Assembly: GCF_014698795.1 (NCBI RefSeq)
Contig: NZ_JACJTR010000015.1
Span: forward strand, 62,001-126,000
Reading direction: 5' to 3'
From: Nostoc sp. FACHB-892
GTDB taxonomy: Bacteria > Cyanobacteriota > Cyanobacteriia > Cyanobacteriales > Nostocaceae
DNA length: 64,000 nucleotides
The notes beneath the pieces were generated by a model. It was not told the origin of the DNA, did not search any database, and saw only the letters and a list, made by a program, of their open reading frames with translations. The position numbers and the translations under genes are program-made. Of the stretch, positions 35,452-43,542 are shown piece after piece; positions within the stretch are counted from its first letter, which is position 1; every line of letters starts with the position of its first letter.

Positions 35452-35970
35452 TTACAAGGTCAAGCGGTAAATGAATTCATCAGAAAGTTTGCCCTTGATA
35501 CACTCTGCATTTCGATTTACTTTGTACAACTTGAACCCAAGTTTTTCGACCACTTTACGGGAGGCAATATTGCACTCGTTCACCGATGCGTGTAGTGTGC
35601 ATAGACTAAAGCGTTGTTCGGCTTCAGCGATTGCTAAAGAACTGTATATTTTAGCGTATCCCTGGTTTTGGAAACCAACAAATGTCATAAAACCGATTTC
35701 TGCATATTGATCATCAAAAATACCTATCTCCACAACACCAACATATTGATTTTGGGGAGTTATCGCAACCCATTTCAACCAGATCATAGTCTCGTTATCG
35801 GGTGATTTTTCTAGCGCGGCAAACTTGAATTTTTGCTTAACTTCCATGAAAGTCGGAATTTGATCCTCAAGATATTCGTACAGATGTGGGTTGCTTATAC
35901 AAGAGTAGAGGATCTCGGCGTGCTGTTCCGTAAGCTTTTCTAGGCGCAAGATTACCGCGTCTGCTGCCAT
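35452..35970 (-). CDS. GNAT acetyltransferase, RimJ/RimL type
   Basis: The 172-residue protein has the layout of GNAT N-acetyltransferases related to RimJ/RimL: RLEKLTEQHAEILYSCISNP, a central YVGVVEIGIFDDQYAEIGF and the acetyl-CoA-binding segment FQNQGYAKIYSSLAIAEAE. The C-terminal NECNIASRKVVEKLGFKLYK is typical. The substrate is unknown. It faces pqqE with an 89-base gap. Confidence 0.82.
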   Translation of the reverse strand: MAADAVILRLEKLTEQHAEILYSCISNPHLYEYLEDQIPTFMEVKQKFKFAALEKSPDNETMIWLKWVAITPQNQYVGVVEIGIFDDQYAEIGFMTFVGFQNQGYAKIYSSLAIAEAEQRFSLCTLHASVNECNIASRKVVEKLGFKLYKVNRNAECIKGKLSDEFIYRLTL

Positions 35971-36042
35971 GATTTTTCTGATTTTCTTCTATTAATTTCG
36001 TTAGATTTACTTTCTTTTGACTATTCAAGATTGACTGGATTA

Positions 36043-36483
36043 TTAACTTCGCAAAGAAGTCACATTCATATCATCATTCAACTTCCGAATCAAACGGGAT
36101 AACTCACGAATGATATTCACCGCAATTTCAGGAGTTTCTTCGATTGCATCATAAAGTTGCTCTTGCGTCAGTTCTAAAAATTCGCAAGGTTCCAAAGTCG
36201 TTGCGCTAGCGGAACGAGGTTGAGTATCAAATACTGCCATCTCACCAAAGTATTTTCCCTGTTCCACCTCTGCAAGTTGTTTATTGCCGATGTGAACTTT
36301 AACTTTTCCTGACACAACAATATAGAGCGATCGCCCTTCTTCTCCTTGGCGAAAGATGGTGTAATTAGCCGGAAATGACAATTCATTCATTACTGAAGTG
36401 AGCCGCACAATAAAATCATCCCGCAATTCTTTAAAAATTGGGACTCGCCGGACAAATAATAAACGGTCAACACTGGTTAGCAT
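36043..36483 (-). CDS. Cyclic-nucleotide-binding domain protein
   Basis: The 146-residue protein is essentially one cyclic-nucleotide-binding domain: FRQGEEGRSLYIVVSGKVKV, then the phosphate-binding cassette YFGEMAVFDTQPRSASATT with the conserved Glu and Arg. A C-terminal helix is present but no DNA-binding domain, so it is probably a regulatory subunit rather than a transcription factor. Confidence 0.85.
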   Translation of the reverse strand: MLTSVDRLLFVRRVPIFKELRDDFIVRLTSVMNELSFPANYTIFRQGEEGRSLYIVVSGKVKVHIGNKQLAEVEQGKYFGEMAVFDTQPRSASATTLEPCEFLELTQEQLYDAIEETPEIAVNIIRELSRLIRKLNDDMNVTSLRS

Positions 36484-36633
36484 AATTACAACTTAAACAT
36501 CAAACATTACTGTAAATTTTAAGACTTCAGCTAGAGCGCAATTAGTTATATTAACCGGTGTTTAACACTAGCCGCTAAGAATATTTCAATAGGAGCTTTT
36601 CAGATATTAGCTCAACCAGCGTGTAAATATATA

Positions 36634-37101
36634 CTAATTTTCTCTATGTGTAGGAGGAAGTGGTTTTGTTAAAAACCGTGCAATCCCCGCTAAAGCAATG
36701 GCTATAAAACATACTGTTATCGGTCTAAGTTTGTTATTTAGCTGTGCAAACTCTAAATCATCGATACCGCCTCTTATCCAGTTCAAAAAGACAATATGAA
36801 ACAGCAGCCAGAAGAATATCCCAAAAGGGGTAAGTATTGCCAACATAGTAGCTGTTTTATTTGCCCTACTGTGGCGACGTAACCGCAAAGCTACCCAACA
36901 TCCTAGTACTTCTCCAATCCACCACCCGCTAACCTGTCCTATAAAAGGCGGGATAACTCCCTCTAGTTCAGCATTTGGCATAAATTTCTTTGCATAAACA
37001 ATCCCTAGATAACCGCCTAAATTCAGCAATGCTACAGCCCCCGTTAGACCTCCTAGAGCTGCTGTAAGGTATCCATCCCACCAATTTCTTTGTAATGACA
37101 T
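36634..37101 (-). CDS. Integral membrane protein of unknown function
   Basis: The 155-residue protein has about four membrane segments (AALGGLTGAVALLNLGGYLG, GEVLGCWVALRL, ILTPFGIFFWLLFHIVFLNW, ITVCFIAIALAGIARFL). I do not recognise the family. It starts three bases after the recJ stop and is probably co-transcribed with recJ. Confidence 0.65.
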   Translation of the reverse strand: MSLQRNWWDGYLTAALGGLTGAVALLNLGGYLGIVYAKKFMPNAELEGVIPPFIGQVSGWWIGEVLGCWVALRLRRHSRANKTATMLAILTPFGIFFWLLFHIVFLNWIRGGIDDLEFAQLNNKLRPITVCFIAIALAGIARFLTKPLPPTHREN

Positions 37102-37104
37102 TTT

Positions 37105-39501
37105 TTAAACCAAGTTATCATAGCTTGCGATCGCAACAATAGTAGATAAAGGCACTTGGGCAAAATATTGTTGCTGAAATTGTTCTTCTCTGACAGCAGC
37201 TAAAAATCTTGCCACTGCTGCATCGGCAACGTTTTCTGCACTATCGCTTGGATGCCAGGTAATTTGTAAATAATTATCTTCTCGTTTGACTGTGAACCCT
37301 AAAGATTTTAAAGCTTTGATGCCTACAAGTAAGGTTTGGTCGCTAATGCCGATTTTCTCTAAAAGTTGGACGCGGGTAACTGGTTGATTAGTGCGGCTAA
37401 GATATTTGGCAATTCCGACAAGAGTTAGCCAAATTTGATTAGGCGATTGGTGGTTGGGTTTAGACCAAGCGATCGCTAATTGTTGCTGATTGTAAAGCGA
37501 TCGCCGCAACCATACGCGTAAATTATCCCAATTGGTGGGACAATCTTCAAGAATCAATGCTGTTAGTGGGGCGTTGAGCCTGTCTTGACTTGTGTTAGTG
37601 TAGCAGGTCTTAGCCTTTTCTGAGTGTTCTTGATTTCGCAAGTCTAAGATGAGTGGTGAATGCTGAGTGCTTAGTGCTGAGTTAACACTTGGACGCACGG
37701 CAATTAATCTGATTTCATAACGTTTTTTGAAGGTGTTGTAATCTAATTCTGCTATGCAATCACACCTTCCTATGGGCAATTCATCTTTGTAGTGTCCCCA
37801 CCATATACCAGGAAAAGCACTTCTGCCGGAATCATCTCGAATGTCAAACTCGGTTTTAATGTACTGTACCTTTTTCCCTTGCCAATCCTGCTGATTGCGA
37901 TGCCAAGCATTTTCAAACCAGCAATTTTGAATTAGCAATTTCGGAACAGGATTACCCATTCCACAAGGTTCTAGCAGTTTCAGTTCTAAAAATAACTCTT
38001 TCCCCAAGTCTGCTACTGTTACCGTCAAGTCTGCTTGCACGGTTGGCGTTAGGGTTGTACTACCTAAAGATTGCCGCAACTGCTGATTAATCGCGGCTGT
38101 AAATAAAGGAATATTCTCCACCAACAAACTCAAACCTGCTGCAAAAGGATGTCCTCCAAAGCGATGTAACAGATGGGCTTGATCTTTCACCAGTTGGTAT
38201 AAATCGACGGAGTTCACCGAACGGGCGGAACCCCTTGCTAAGGGAGTAGGGGCGGAATCTTCTTCCCCACTCCCTACTCCCGATTCCCCACTCCCTTCCG
38301 TACTTAACAAAATAGTCGGGCGACCTGTTTCTTGTGCTACCTGTCCAGCAACTAGACCCAATACACCCGCAGGCCATTGGGCATCTTCTAGGACTATGAC
38401 GCTGGTGGTTGATAAGTCTAATTGAGTAAGTTTCTGTGCTACTTGCGCTTGCACATCTTTTTGCAAAGATTTGCGGCGGGTGTTTGCGAGTTCTGTAACT
38501 TCGGCTAGTTCGTTACAACGTTTGGTATCCCGGCTAGTTAATAATTCAACGCAAAAACTGGCATCGCCTTGGATGCGGCTGACGGCGTTAATTCTTGGCC
38601 CCAAACCAAAGGAAATATCTGTGGGGCGATCGCCATTTTTTTGGCACAATTCTAATAATCGCCCCACCCCCGGACGGCGACGCGCTGCTGGCGGCTGTTG
38701 AAAATCTGCTTGCAGTCGTTGAATCCCCAACTGTGCTAAATAGCGACAATCTCCGCTTAACTGCACTAAGTCGGCAATTAATCCTACTGCTACTAAATCC
38801 AATAAATCCTCTAACGGATGTTTTGCAATATTCGGCAGACTTTGATATAGTGCTTCAACTAATTTATAAGCTACCGCTACCCCAGAAAGATTAAACAGCT
38901 GATGTTCCCTTGGCAAATAGCGGGGATTGATAATTGCTGCAACGGGTGGGCGTTCGGCGGGTAAAGTATGATGGTCTGTAACTATTACATCTATATCTAG
39001 TTGTTTAGCATAGATAATTTCTTCAATGTTTGTGCTGCCTGTGTCGCAAGTAACAATTAATTTGCAACCTTGTTTTGCTAGGTTATCAATCTCTTGATTA
39101 TTAAGTCCGTGTGATTCTTTCAGGCGATTGGGAATGTAGTAAATTAACTGAGTATTTTGTTTGAAAAATTGTCCTAATCCATCCCAAAGTACCGATGTGG
39201 CGGTAATACCATCAGCATCAAAGTCTCCCCAAATGGCAATTTTTTCTTTGGTATTATATGCTTGTTGCAACCGGGCGATCGCTAAGTGCATTTCTTGCCC
39301 AAACTCAAACGGACTCGCTGGTTGATAAGCTTTGTGATTGATAAAAGCTGTTAATTGTTGATGATCTTTAATTCCCCGTTGCCACAACAATTGCGCTGCA
39401 TATATTCCACTTGATGCGGGTGTATGCTGTTTCACCGCTTGGATAAACCACTCCGGGGGTTGTTCGGTTGCTACTATAGTCCACTGCTGTTGTTCTGGCA
39501 T
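37105..39501 (-). CDS. recJ: Single-stranded-DNA-specific exonuclease RecJ
   Basis: RecJ degrades single-stranded DNA 5' to 3' in recombination and mismatch repair. DHH-family motifs are present: GDFDADGITATSVL, VTDHHTLP and GLGPRINAVSRIQ, with the DHHA1 motif GGHPFAAGLSL. The 798-residue length is longer than Escherichia coli RecJ because of a C-terminal cyanobacterial extension and two repeat-derived insertions. One is at about residues 399-429 (GESGVGSGEE and neighbours), the other at about 604-617 (SVNSALSTQHSP). Both are encoded by DNA resembling the intergenic heptamers. They interrupt less conserved segments, so the enzyme may still work. Confidence 0.93.
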   Translation of the reverse strand: MPEQQQWTIVATEQPPEWFIQAVKQHTPASSGIYAAQLLWQRGIKDHQQLTAFINHKAYQPASPFEFGQEMHLAIARLQQAYNTKEKIAIWGDFDADGITATSVLWDGLGQFFKQNTQLIYYIPNRLKESHGLNNQEIDNLAKQGCKLIVTCDTGSTNIEEIIYAKQLDIDVIVTDHHTLPAERPPVAAIINPRYLPREHQLFNLSGVAVAYKLVEALYQSLPNIAKHPLEDLLDLVAVGLIADLVQLSGDCRYLAQLGIQRLQADFQQPPAARRRPGVGRLLELCQKNGDRPTDISFGLGPRINAVSRIQGDASFCVELLTSRDTKRCNELAEVTELANTRRKSLQKDVQAQVAQKLTQLDLSTTSVIVLEDAQWPAGVLGLVAGQVAQETGRPTILLSTEGSGESGVGSGEEDSAPTPLARGSARSVNSVDLYQLVKDQAHLLHRFGGHPFAAGLSLLVENIPLFTAAINQQLRQSLGSTTLTPTVQADLTVTVADLGKELFLELKLLEPCGMGNPVPKLLIQNCWFENAWHRNQQDWQGKKVQYIKTEFDIRDDSGRSAFPGIWWGHYKDELPIGRCDCIAELDYNTFKKRYEIRLIAVRPSVNSALSTQHSPLILDLRNQEHSEKAKTCYTNTSQDRLNAPLTALILEDCPTNWDNLRVWLRRSLYNQQQLAIAWSKPNHQSPNQIWLTLVGIAKYLSRTNQPVTRVQLLEKIGISDQTLLVGIKALKSLGFTVKREDNYLQITWHPSDSAENVADAAVARFLAAVREEQFQQQYFAQVPLSTIVAIASYDNLV

Positions 39502-39503
39502 TG

Positions 39504-40145
39504 TTAAATCGGAGATTGATCTTCGGTTGTTTGAGATTCACCTGCTAGGGGATTGAGAACTACTTCATTAGCGACGCTATCGGGTTTACGGGCGCGAATT
39601 GCTGGACGCGAGCGCTTGTAACCTGCTCTTTCAGCTTTTTGGTGTTCGTAATCAATCAATCTGCCATAATATTCATGCTTGCTTAAATTCATCGACAAGA
39701 AAATATGCTGGCGGATATTACCAAAACCTTTACGGTTAAAAAACTTTAATGCTGAAGTATTGGTGGGATCAGTGTCTACCAGCATAAACCGCGCCCCATC
39801 TTCAATCATCCGGGCGACGACTTTATCAACCAACTTGTCTGCTACTCCCCGACGCTGATACTTCGGACTAACTCCTAGCCATAAAATATATCCATAAGTC
39901 CAGGATGCTTTGGTGATGATGGTTCCTAAAATGAATCCTGCTAATTCTCCGCCTGTTTCGGCCACAAGACAATATTCTGGATCGGTGTTGTAAAGTCCAA
40001 TTACCTCCCATTCGTCCCAGGTGCGGTATAAATAAGGATATAAATCGCTGGTAAATAACCCTTCTCCCAAATGGTAAATGGGAGCAATGTCATCAATTCC
40101 TAATTCGCGTACATAAATCGCTTCTGTTTCGTCAAAGCTTGACAT
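39504..40145 (-). CDS. GNAT-family acetyltransferase
   Basis: The 213-residue protein has a GNAT core: IYVRELGIDDIAPIYHLGEGLF, LVAETGGELAGFILG, the acetyl-CoA loop YQRRGVADKLVDKVVARM and a C-terminal NTSALKFFNRKGFGN. A charged, probably disordered tail of about 40 residues follows. It ends two bases before the recJ start, so the two are likely co-transcribed. The substrate is unknown. Confidence 0.85.
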   Translation of the reverse strand: MSSFDETEAIYVRELGIDDIAPIYHLGEGLFTSDLYPYLYRTWDEWEVIGLYNTDPEYCLVAETGGELAGFILGTIITKASWTYGYILWLGVSPKYQRRGVADKLVDKVVARMIEDGARFMLVDTDPTNTSALKFFNRKGFGNIRQHIFLSMNLSKHEYYGRLIDYEHQKAERAGYKRSRPAIRARKPDSVANEVVLNPLAGESQTTEDQSPI

Positions 40146-40194
40146 AAATTTAGAAATTGTAATTTTATAGCCCTATTGGACTTGACAACATCCT

Positions 40195-41004
40195 TTATAT
40201 GGGGTTGAGTGAGACTTCTTGAATGCTGTCAAAATTTGGCAATGAGTCTTTCACTGCTTCTTCAGTAGTTTGTGTGCGATCGCACCGTTTAACAAACTGA
40301 CAAAAATTACAGTTTTTGCTACCCTCCACTACTTGAGGAAACTGCTGATTATTTTGGTAATCTTTCAACCAACGCGTTAACTGACTTAATAGTTGATTAA
40401 GTTTGTTTGCTATTTGTTTGTGTTGAACAGTATTGTAATTAAATTTAATATTTTGCGGCTTCCCCTCAGATTGGACAAACCAGTAAGTCATGGAAATATT
40501 TTCTGGCAAATAGTCGCTAGTTTCTGCCAATACATACAGATAAAGCCGTGTTTGCCAGTTGGATTCTAACTTGCGTTTATTGGGTGGTTTCGGATAAGTT
40601 TTCCAGTCGAGAATTTGCGCTTGTTGGTTATCTGCAATCAATAAATCATAGACAACCGTTAACAAATAATCTTGGACTTGCAGAGTCCGGTAGTGTTCAC
40701 TCTCACGGAAAGTTTGATTATCAGATGCAGACGTTAAAATTTCTGGGGCTGCATCGGCAAAAGCTAACATCCAGCTTTGCAGTTTAGCATCTGCTTGCAG
40801 GAAACTATCAATTGGCAAACCCATTTCTCGCTGCTGCATTAGCAAGTGAAAACGACTACCCAAAGTTTGCCGTTCTTCTTGTTCTGGATTTGAGGGCGAA
40901 TTGAGTTTTTCTAGATAGGTATGTTGGAATTTACGCGGACAAGCTTCTAGTAAGTTGAGTTGTCCTTGAGACAGTCGCAGTAGTTGAGTAGGAGTTGACA
41001 GCAT
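40195..41004 (-). CDS. PD-(D/E)XK nuclease-family protein with cysteine cluster
   Basis: The 269-residue protein resembles the nuclease domain of AddB/Cas4-type enzymes. An N-terminal ACPRKFQHTYLEKL is followed by an active-site motif AQILDWKTYP and a helix NWQTRLYLYVLAE, and a C-terminal CNFCQFVKRC completes a four-cysteine pattern expected to hold an iron-sulfur cluster. It probably acts in DNA end processing. There are no CRISPR arrays or cas genes nearby, so Cas4 is unlikely. Confidence 0.8.
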   Translation of the reverse strand: MLSTPTQLLRLSQGQLNLLEACPRKFQHTYLEKLNSPSNPEQEERQTLGSRFHLLMQQREMGLPIDSFLQADAKLQSWMLAFADAAPEILTSASDNQTFRESEHYRTLQVQDYLLTVVYDLLIADNQQAQILDWKTYPKPPNKRKLESNWQTRLYLYVLAETSDYLPENISMTYWFVQSEGKPQNIKFNYNTVQHKQIANKLNQLLSQLTRWLKDYQNNQQFPQVVEGSKNCNFCQFVKRCDRTQTTEEAVKDSLPNFDSIQEVSLNPI

Positions 41005-41221
41005 TCTTCTATTTTAGAAGTAAATTCTGGTCTGTAACTCACCCTTGGCAGGCTATCTGTAAAAAAAAGGTATTTTTTACTGCATTCACAAATATATTAG
41101 GGCTAGTATTTGATTTTTGAAAAAAATCAGTACAACTAAGAAGCCTTCTTTCCCCTTTCCTATTGCCTATTACCTGCCTCCACAACTCATCTCACAATCT
41201 CATTTAGGATTGCTATAGTTC

Positions 41222-43306
41222 TCATGTCTGCTTTTGAAGCCCCTTTAAAATTAAGTAAATCATCTCATCTAAATCTTCACTCTCAAATAAAGCTCTATTT
41301 TCTGACTCCTCTAATTTATTGTTCATACCCTGTAAACCTGTATCATGAAAAGTCTTAATTAAAGCATTATAATCAATAGCTGGATGAGGAGAACCTAGAC
41401 GAGAACGTTGGTTATAAAACTCAACTGTCTCAGCATAAGTCTGGCTTTGGGCAGCTTGCTCTTCCCATGTCAATACCAGTGGAGTAGCTCCCAGTAAAGC
41501 TTCTCCTACCGCCTTAGCACAGCCACCAAATGCACCTAATACAAACAAAGGCTTATGATTGCTTAGTGTTAGCGCTGCTTCTTCAGCAATACCGGGAAAT
41601 ACTCCCTTATAATTAGTAACCTGACCTCCAAGAATAATTCTTGCATCAATTTGTTTTGCCATTTGTTCTCGCATTGCTGTCAAAGAACGCATCCAAACAT
41701 AGCAATTTTCTTTGCCTTCTGGCTTCAGAAACTCCTGGTCGTTAATCTCAAAAGGTTGCTGCTTGATATCTTCTGGAAGAGGAATTGCTTGAATTGAAAT
41801 TTCATTCCTATATTGTGCCCGCCAGGTAACATCTTCTTTTACTTTTAAATGTAGTGGCCAAGCAAGAAAGCTGAGTATCTTCTTTTCAAGCTTATTATTT
41901 TCCTGCTGATTGTAGGCTTTGACCATCTCAATCAAATCCTGTGTAAAACCATCTTGGCGAAGGTCGCCACCGTATGCTACGCTTGCCCCTTGAGCAAGTA
42001 GATGACGACTGATTTCGAGCAAAGCACGTTTGAGATGATAATCACTAAAACCAAGCCTTGCCAGATCGGGACTATCGGAAATAGAAATACCAACAACTTT
42101 GCCTGAAAGTGGCTTTTTAAAATCATCTGTAGCAATTGAAGTTACAGGCTGAGAAGGAGTCCAAGCTTTTATATTTGAATTTACCAAGTTTAGTACGTTT
42201 ATTTCATTATCCCCTAAAGGAGGATCAGGGTACATTATTAGCGTCTCCTCACGTTGTTTATTTTCCTGCCAATATTGTACTAAATTCAAAAGTTCAGGAG
42301 CAAAAGGTAAAACTATTGTCTCTTCTGGAATATTGCGAATTTTTTTCAAGTTATCCACATATTTTGGAAAATATTGATGCCGCAATACTTCAAGTAATAT
42401 TTTTCTAATTATTAAATATATTTGAGATTCTTGCCAAGTAACAGTAGGAACATTTCCTAAATACGGAAAGCTGCGTTCTTCTCCTGCTTTAATAGCATTA
42501 ATTACCAAAATAGGAATTTTATATTTTTTAGCTGTCAAAACTTCCCAATGACACCAATAACGTGAAGCATAGGCATCAGTCTGGAAGATCAGCATAGCAC
42601 AAGATTTTAAAACTTTTTCAATCTCTTGTACAAAATTATATCCTGAATGAATATCTTTAGTATCTAAAAAAGTGTTCAAAATCTGATCTTTGTTAATCCA
42701 GTCATGAACTTTTTTTGTAATTTCATGTCCATCATGTCTAGTATAACTAAGGAATAGTTTTACAGGTGCTGTTATATCATTATCTAAAGAAATATTTTCC
42801 TCAATTTGTTTTATTTGTTTCATTTGTCTACAACATATATGTAGAATATTCCTCAGTAACTTTTCTTTTTGTTGAGTAACATCACTTTCCCCATAAATTC
42901 CTTCTATAAATTGAATTTTATTCAGTTTTTGACTCAAATTATAGAAATATTCTGTAAATGCTACAGGATAAATGTGGTGGTAGGGATTTATTAAATCTTT
43001 ATTATCATAGAGTTGTTCAATGTATGCTCGCCAATTGTCGCAAACTACCATATTGTTATCTACAAATATGAAAATGGCAGAATTGAGACATTTTTTGATG
43101 TTTATCGGCTTGGGTAAAGTAGTTTCTTCTGTAAATGGTACTGAACAAAAGTGAACCGGAATTCCAAGCCCCTGTAATAAAGGATGCTTTGGGTCTCCAC
43201 AAATGTTGCTAAAGAGATGTTTTGCAAGCTCCAAACCATTAAAAAACTTTTGATGCCAAACAATATAGATTCGGAAATACGGCAAATAATTAATATTACT
43301 AGACAT
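41222..43306 (-). CDS. TIR-SLOG protein, candidate NAD-linked defence effector
   Basis: The 694-residue protein has three parts. Residues 10-160 form a TIR-like but diverged domain (FRIYIVWHQKFFNGLELAKH, CLNSAIFIFVDNN). Residues 182-310 form a clear TIR domain (VKLFLSYTRHDG, FLDTKDI, SCAMLIFQT) with the putative catalytic Glu as E255 in YWCHWEV. Residues 400-694 resemble a SLOG nucleotide-binding domain (GKVVGISISDSPDL, VAYGGDLR, ILGGQ, FPGIAEEAAL, GAFGGCAKA). TIR domains can cleave NAD+, and SLOG domains bind NAD-derived signals in Thoeris ThsA. Having both in one chain suggests a self-contained sensor and effector, which is inference. It is AT-rich and lies 236 bases downstream of another TIR gene on the same strand. 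Confidence 0.8.
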   Translation of the reverse strand: MSSNINYLPYFRIYIVWHQKFFNGLELAKHLFSNICGDPKHPLLQGLGIPVHFCSVPFTEETTLPKPINIKKCLNSAIFIFVDNNMVVCDNWRAYIEQLYDNKDLINPYHHIYPVAFTEYFYNLSQKLNKIQFIEGIYGESDVTQQKEKLLRNILHICCRQMKQIKQIEENISLDNDITAPVKLFLSYTRHDGHEITKKVHDWINKDQILNTFLDTKDIHSGYNFVQEIEKVLKSCAMLIFQTDAYASRYWCHWEVLTAKKYKIPILVINAIKAGEERSFPYLGNVPTVTWQESQIYLIIRKILLEVLRHQYFPKYVDNLKKIRNIPEETIVLPFAPELLNLVQYWQENKQREETLIMYPDPPLGDNEINVLNLVNSNIKAWTPSQPVTSIATDDFKKPLSGKVVGISISDSPDLARLGFSDYHLKRALLEISRHLLAQGASVAYGGDLRQDGFTQDLIEMVKAYNQQENNKLEKKILSFLAWPLHLKVKEDVTWRAQYRNEISIQAIPLPEDIKQQPFEINDQEFLKPEGKENCYVWMRSLTAMREQMAKQIDARIILGGQVTNYKGVFPGIAEEAALTLSNHKPLFVLGAFGGCAKAVGEALLGATPLVLTWEEQAAQSQTYAETVEFYNQRSRLGSPHPAIDYNALIKTFHDTGLQGMNNKLEESENRALFESEDLDEMIYLILKGLQKQT

Positions 43307-43542
43307 TATTCTAATCTCCTATCAAATGAGACTTTTAAATATTATCAGAGTTTTGTTTTAGTAGCTTTGGTATGGTCGTAAACCAATTTGAACACCCAAA
43401 TTAGGAATCTAAATTAAATTTACTACAAATTGGGTAAGGAGGAGTAACCATTGGCTGCTCCTCCCTTTAAAAACGATTATTATTCTATTTATTGCTAGTT
43501 TTATTTTTTGGAACTCCCTTAAGTAAATTTCAAGAGCCTAAA

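Noticed and set aside
40195..41004. Cas4
   Set aside because: The nuclease and cysteine pattern fits, but there is no CRISPR array or cas gene in the window, and AddB-like relatives share the same motifs.
43438..43464. GGAGGAG/CTCCTCC hairpin between the two TIR genes as a terminator
   Set aside because: No T-run follows on the minus strand. It could weaken read-through but does not show that the genes are separate units.
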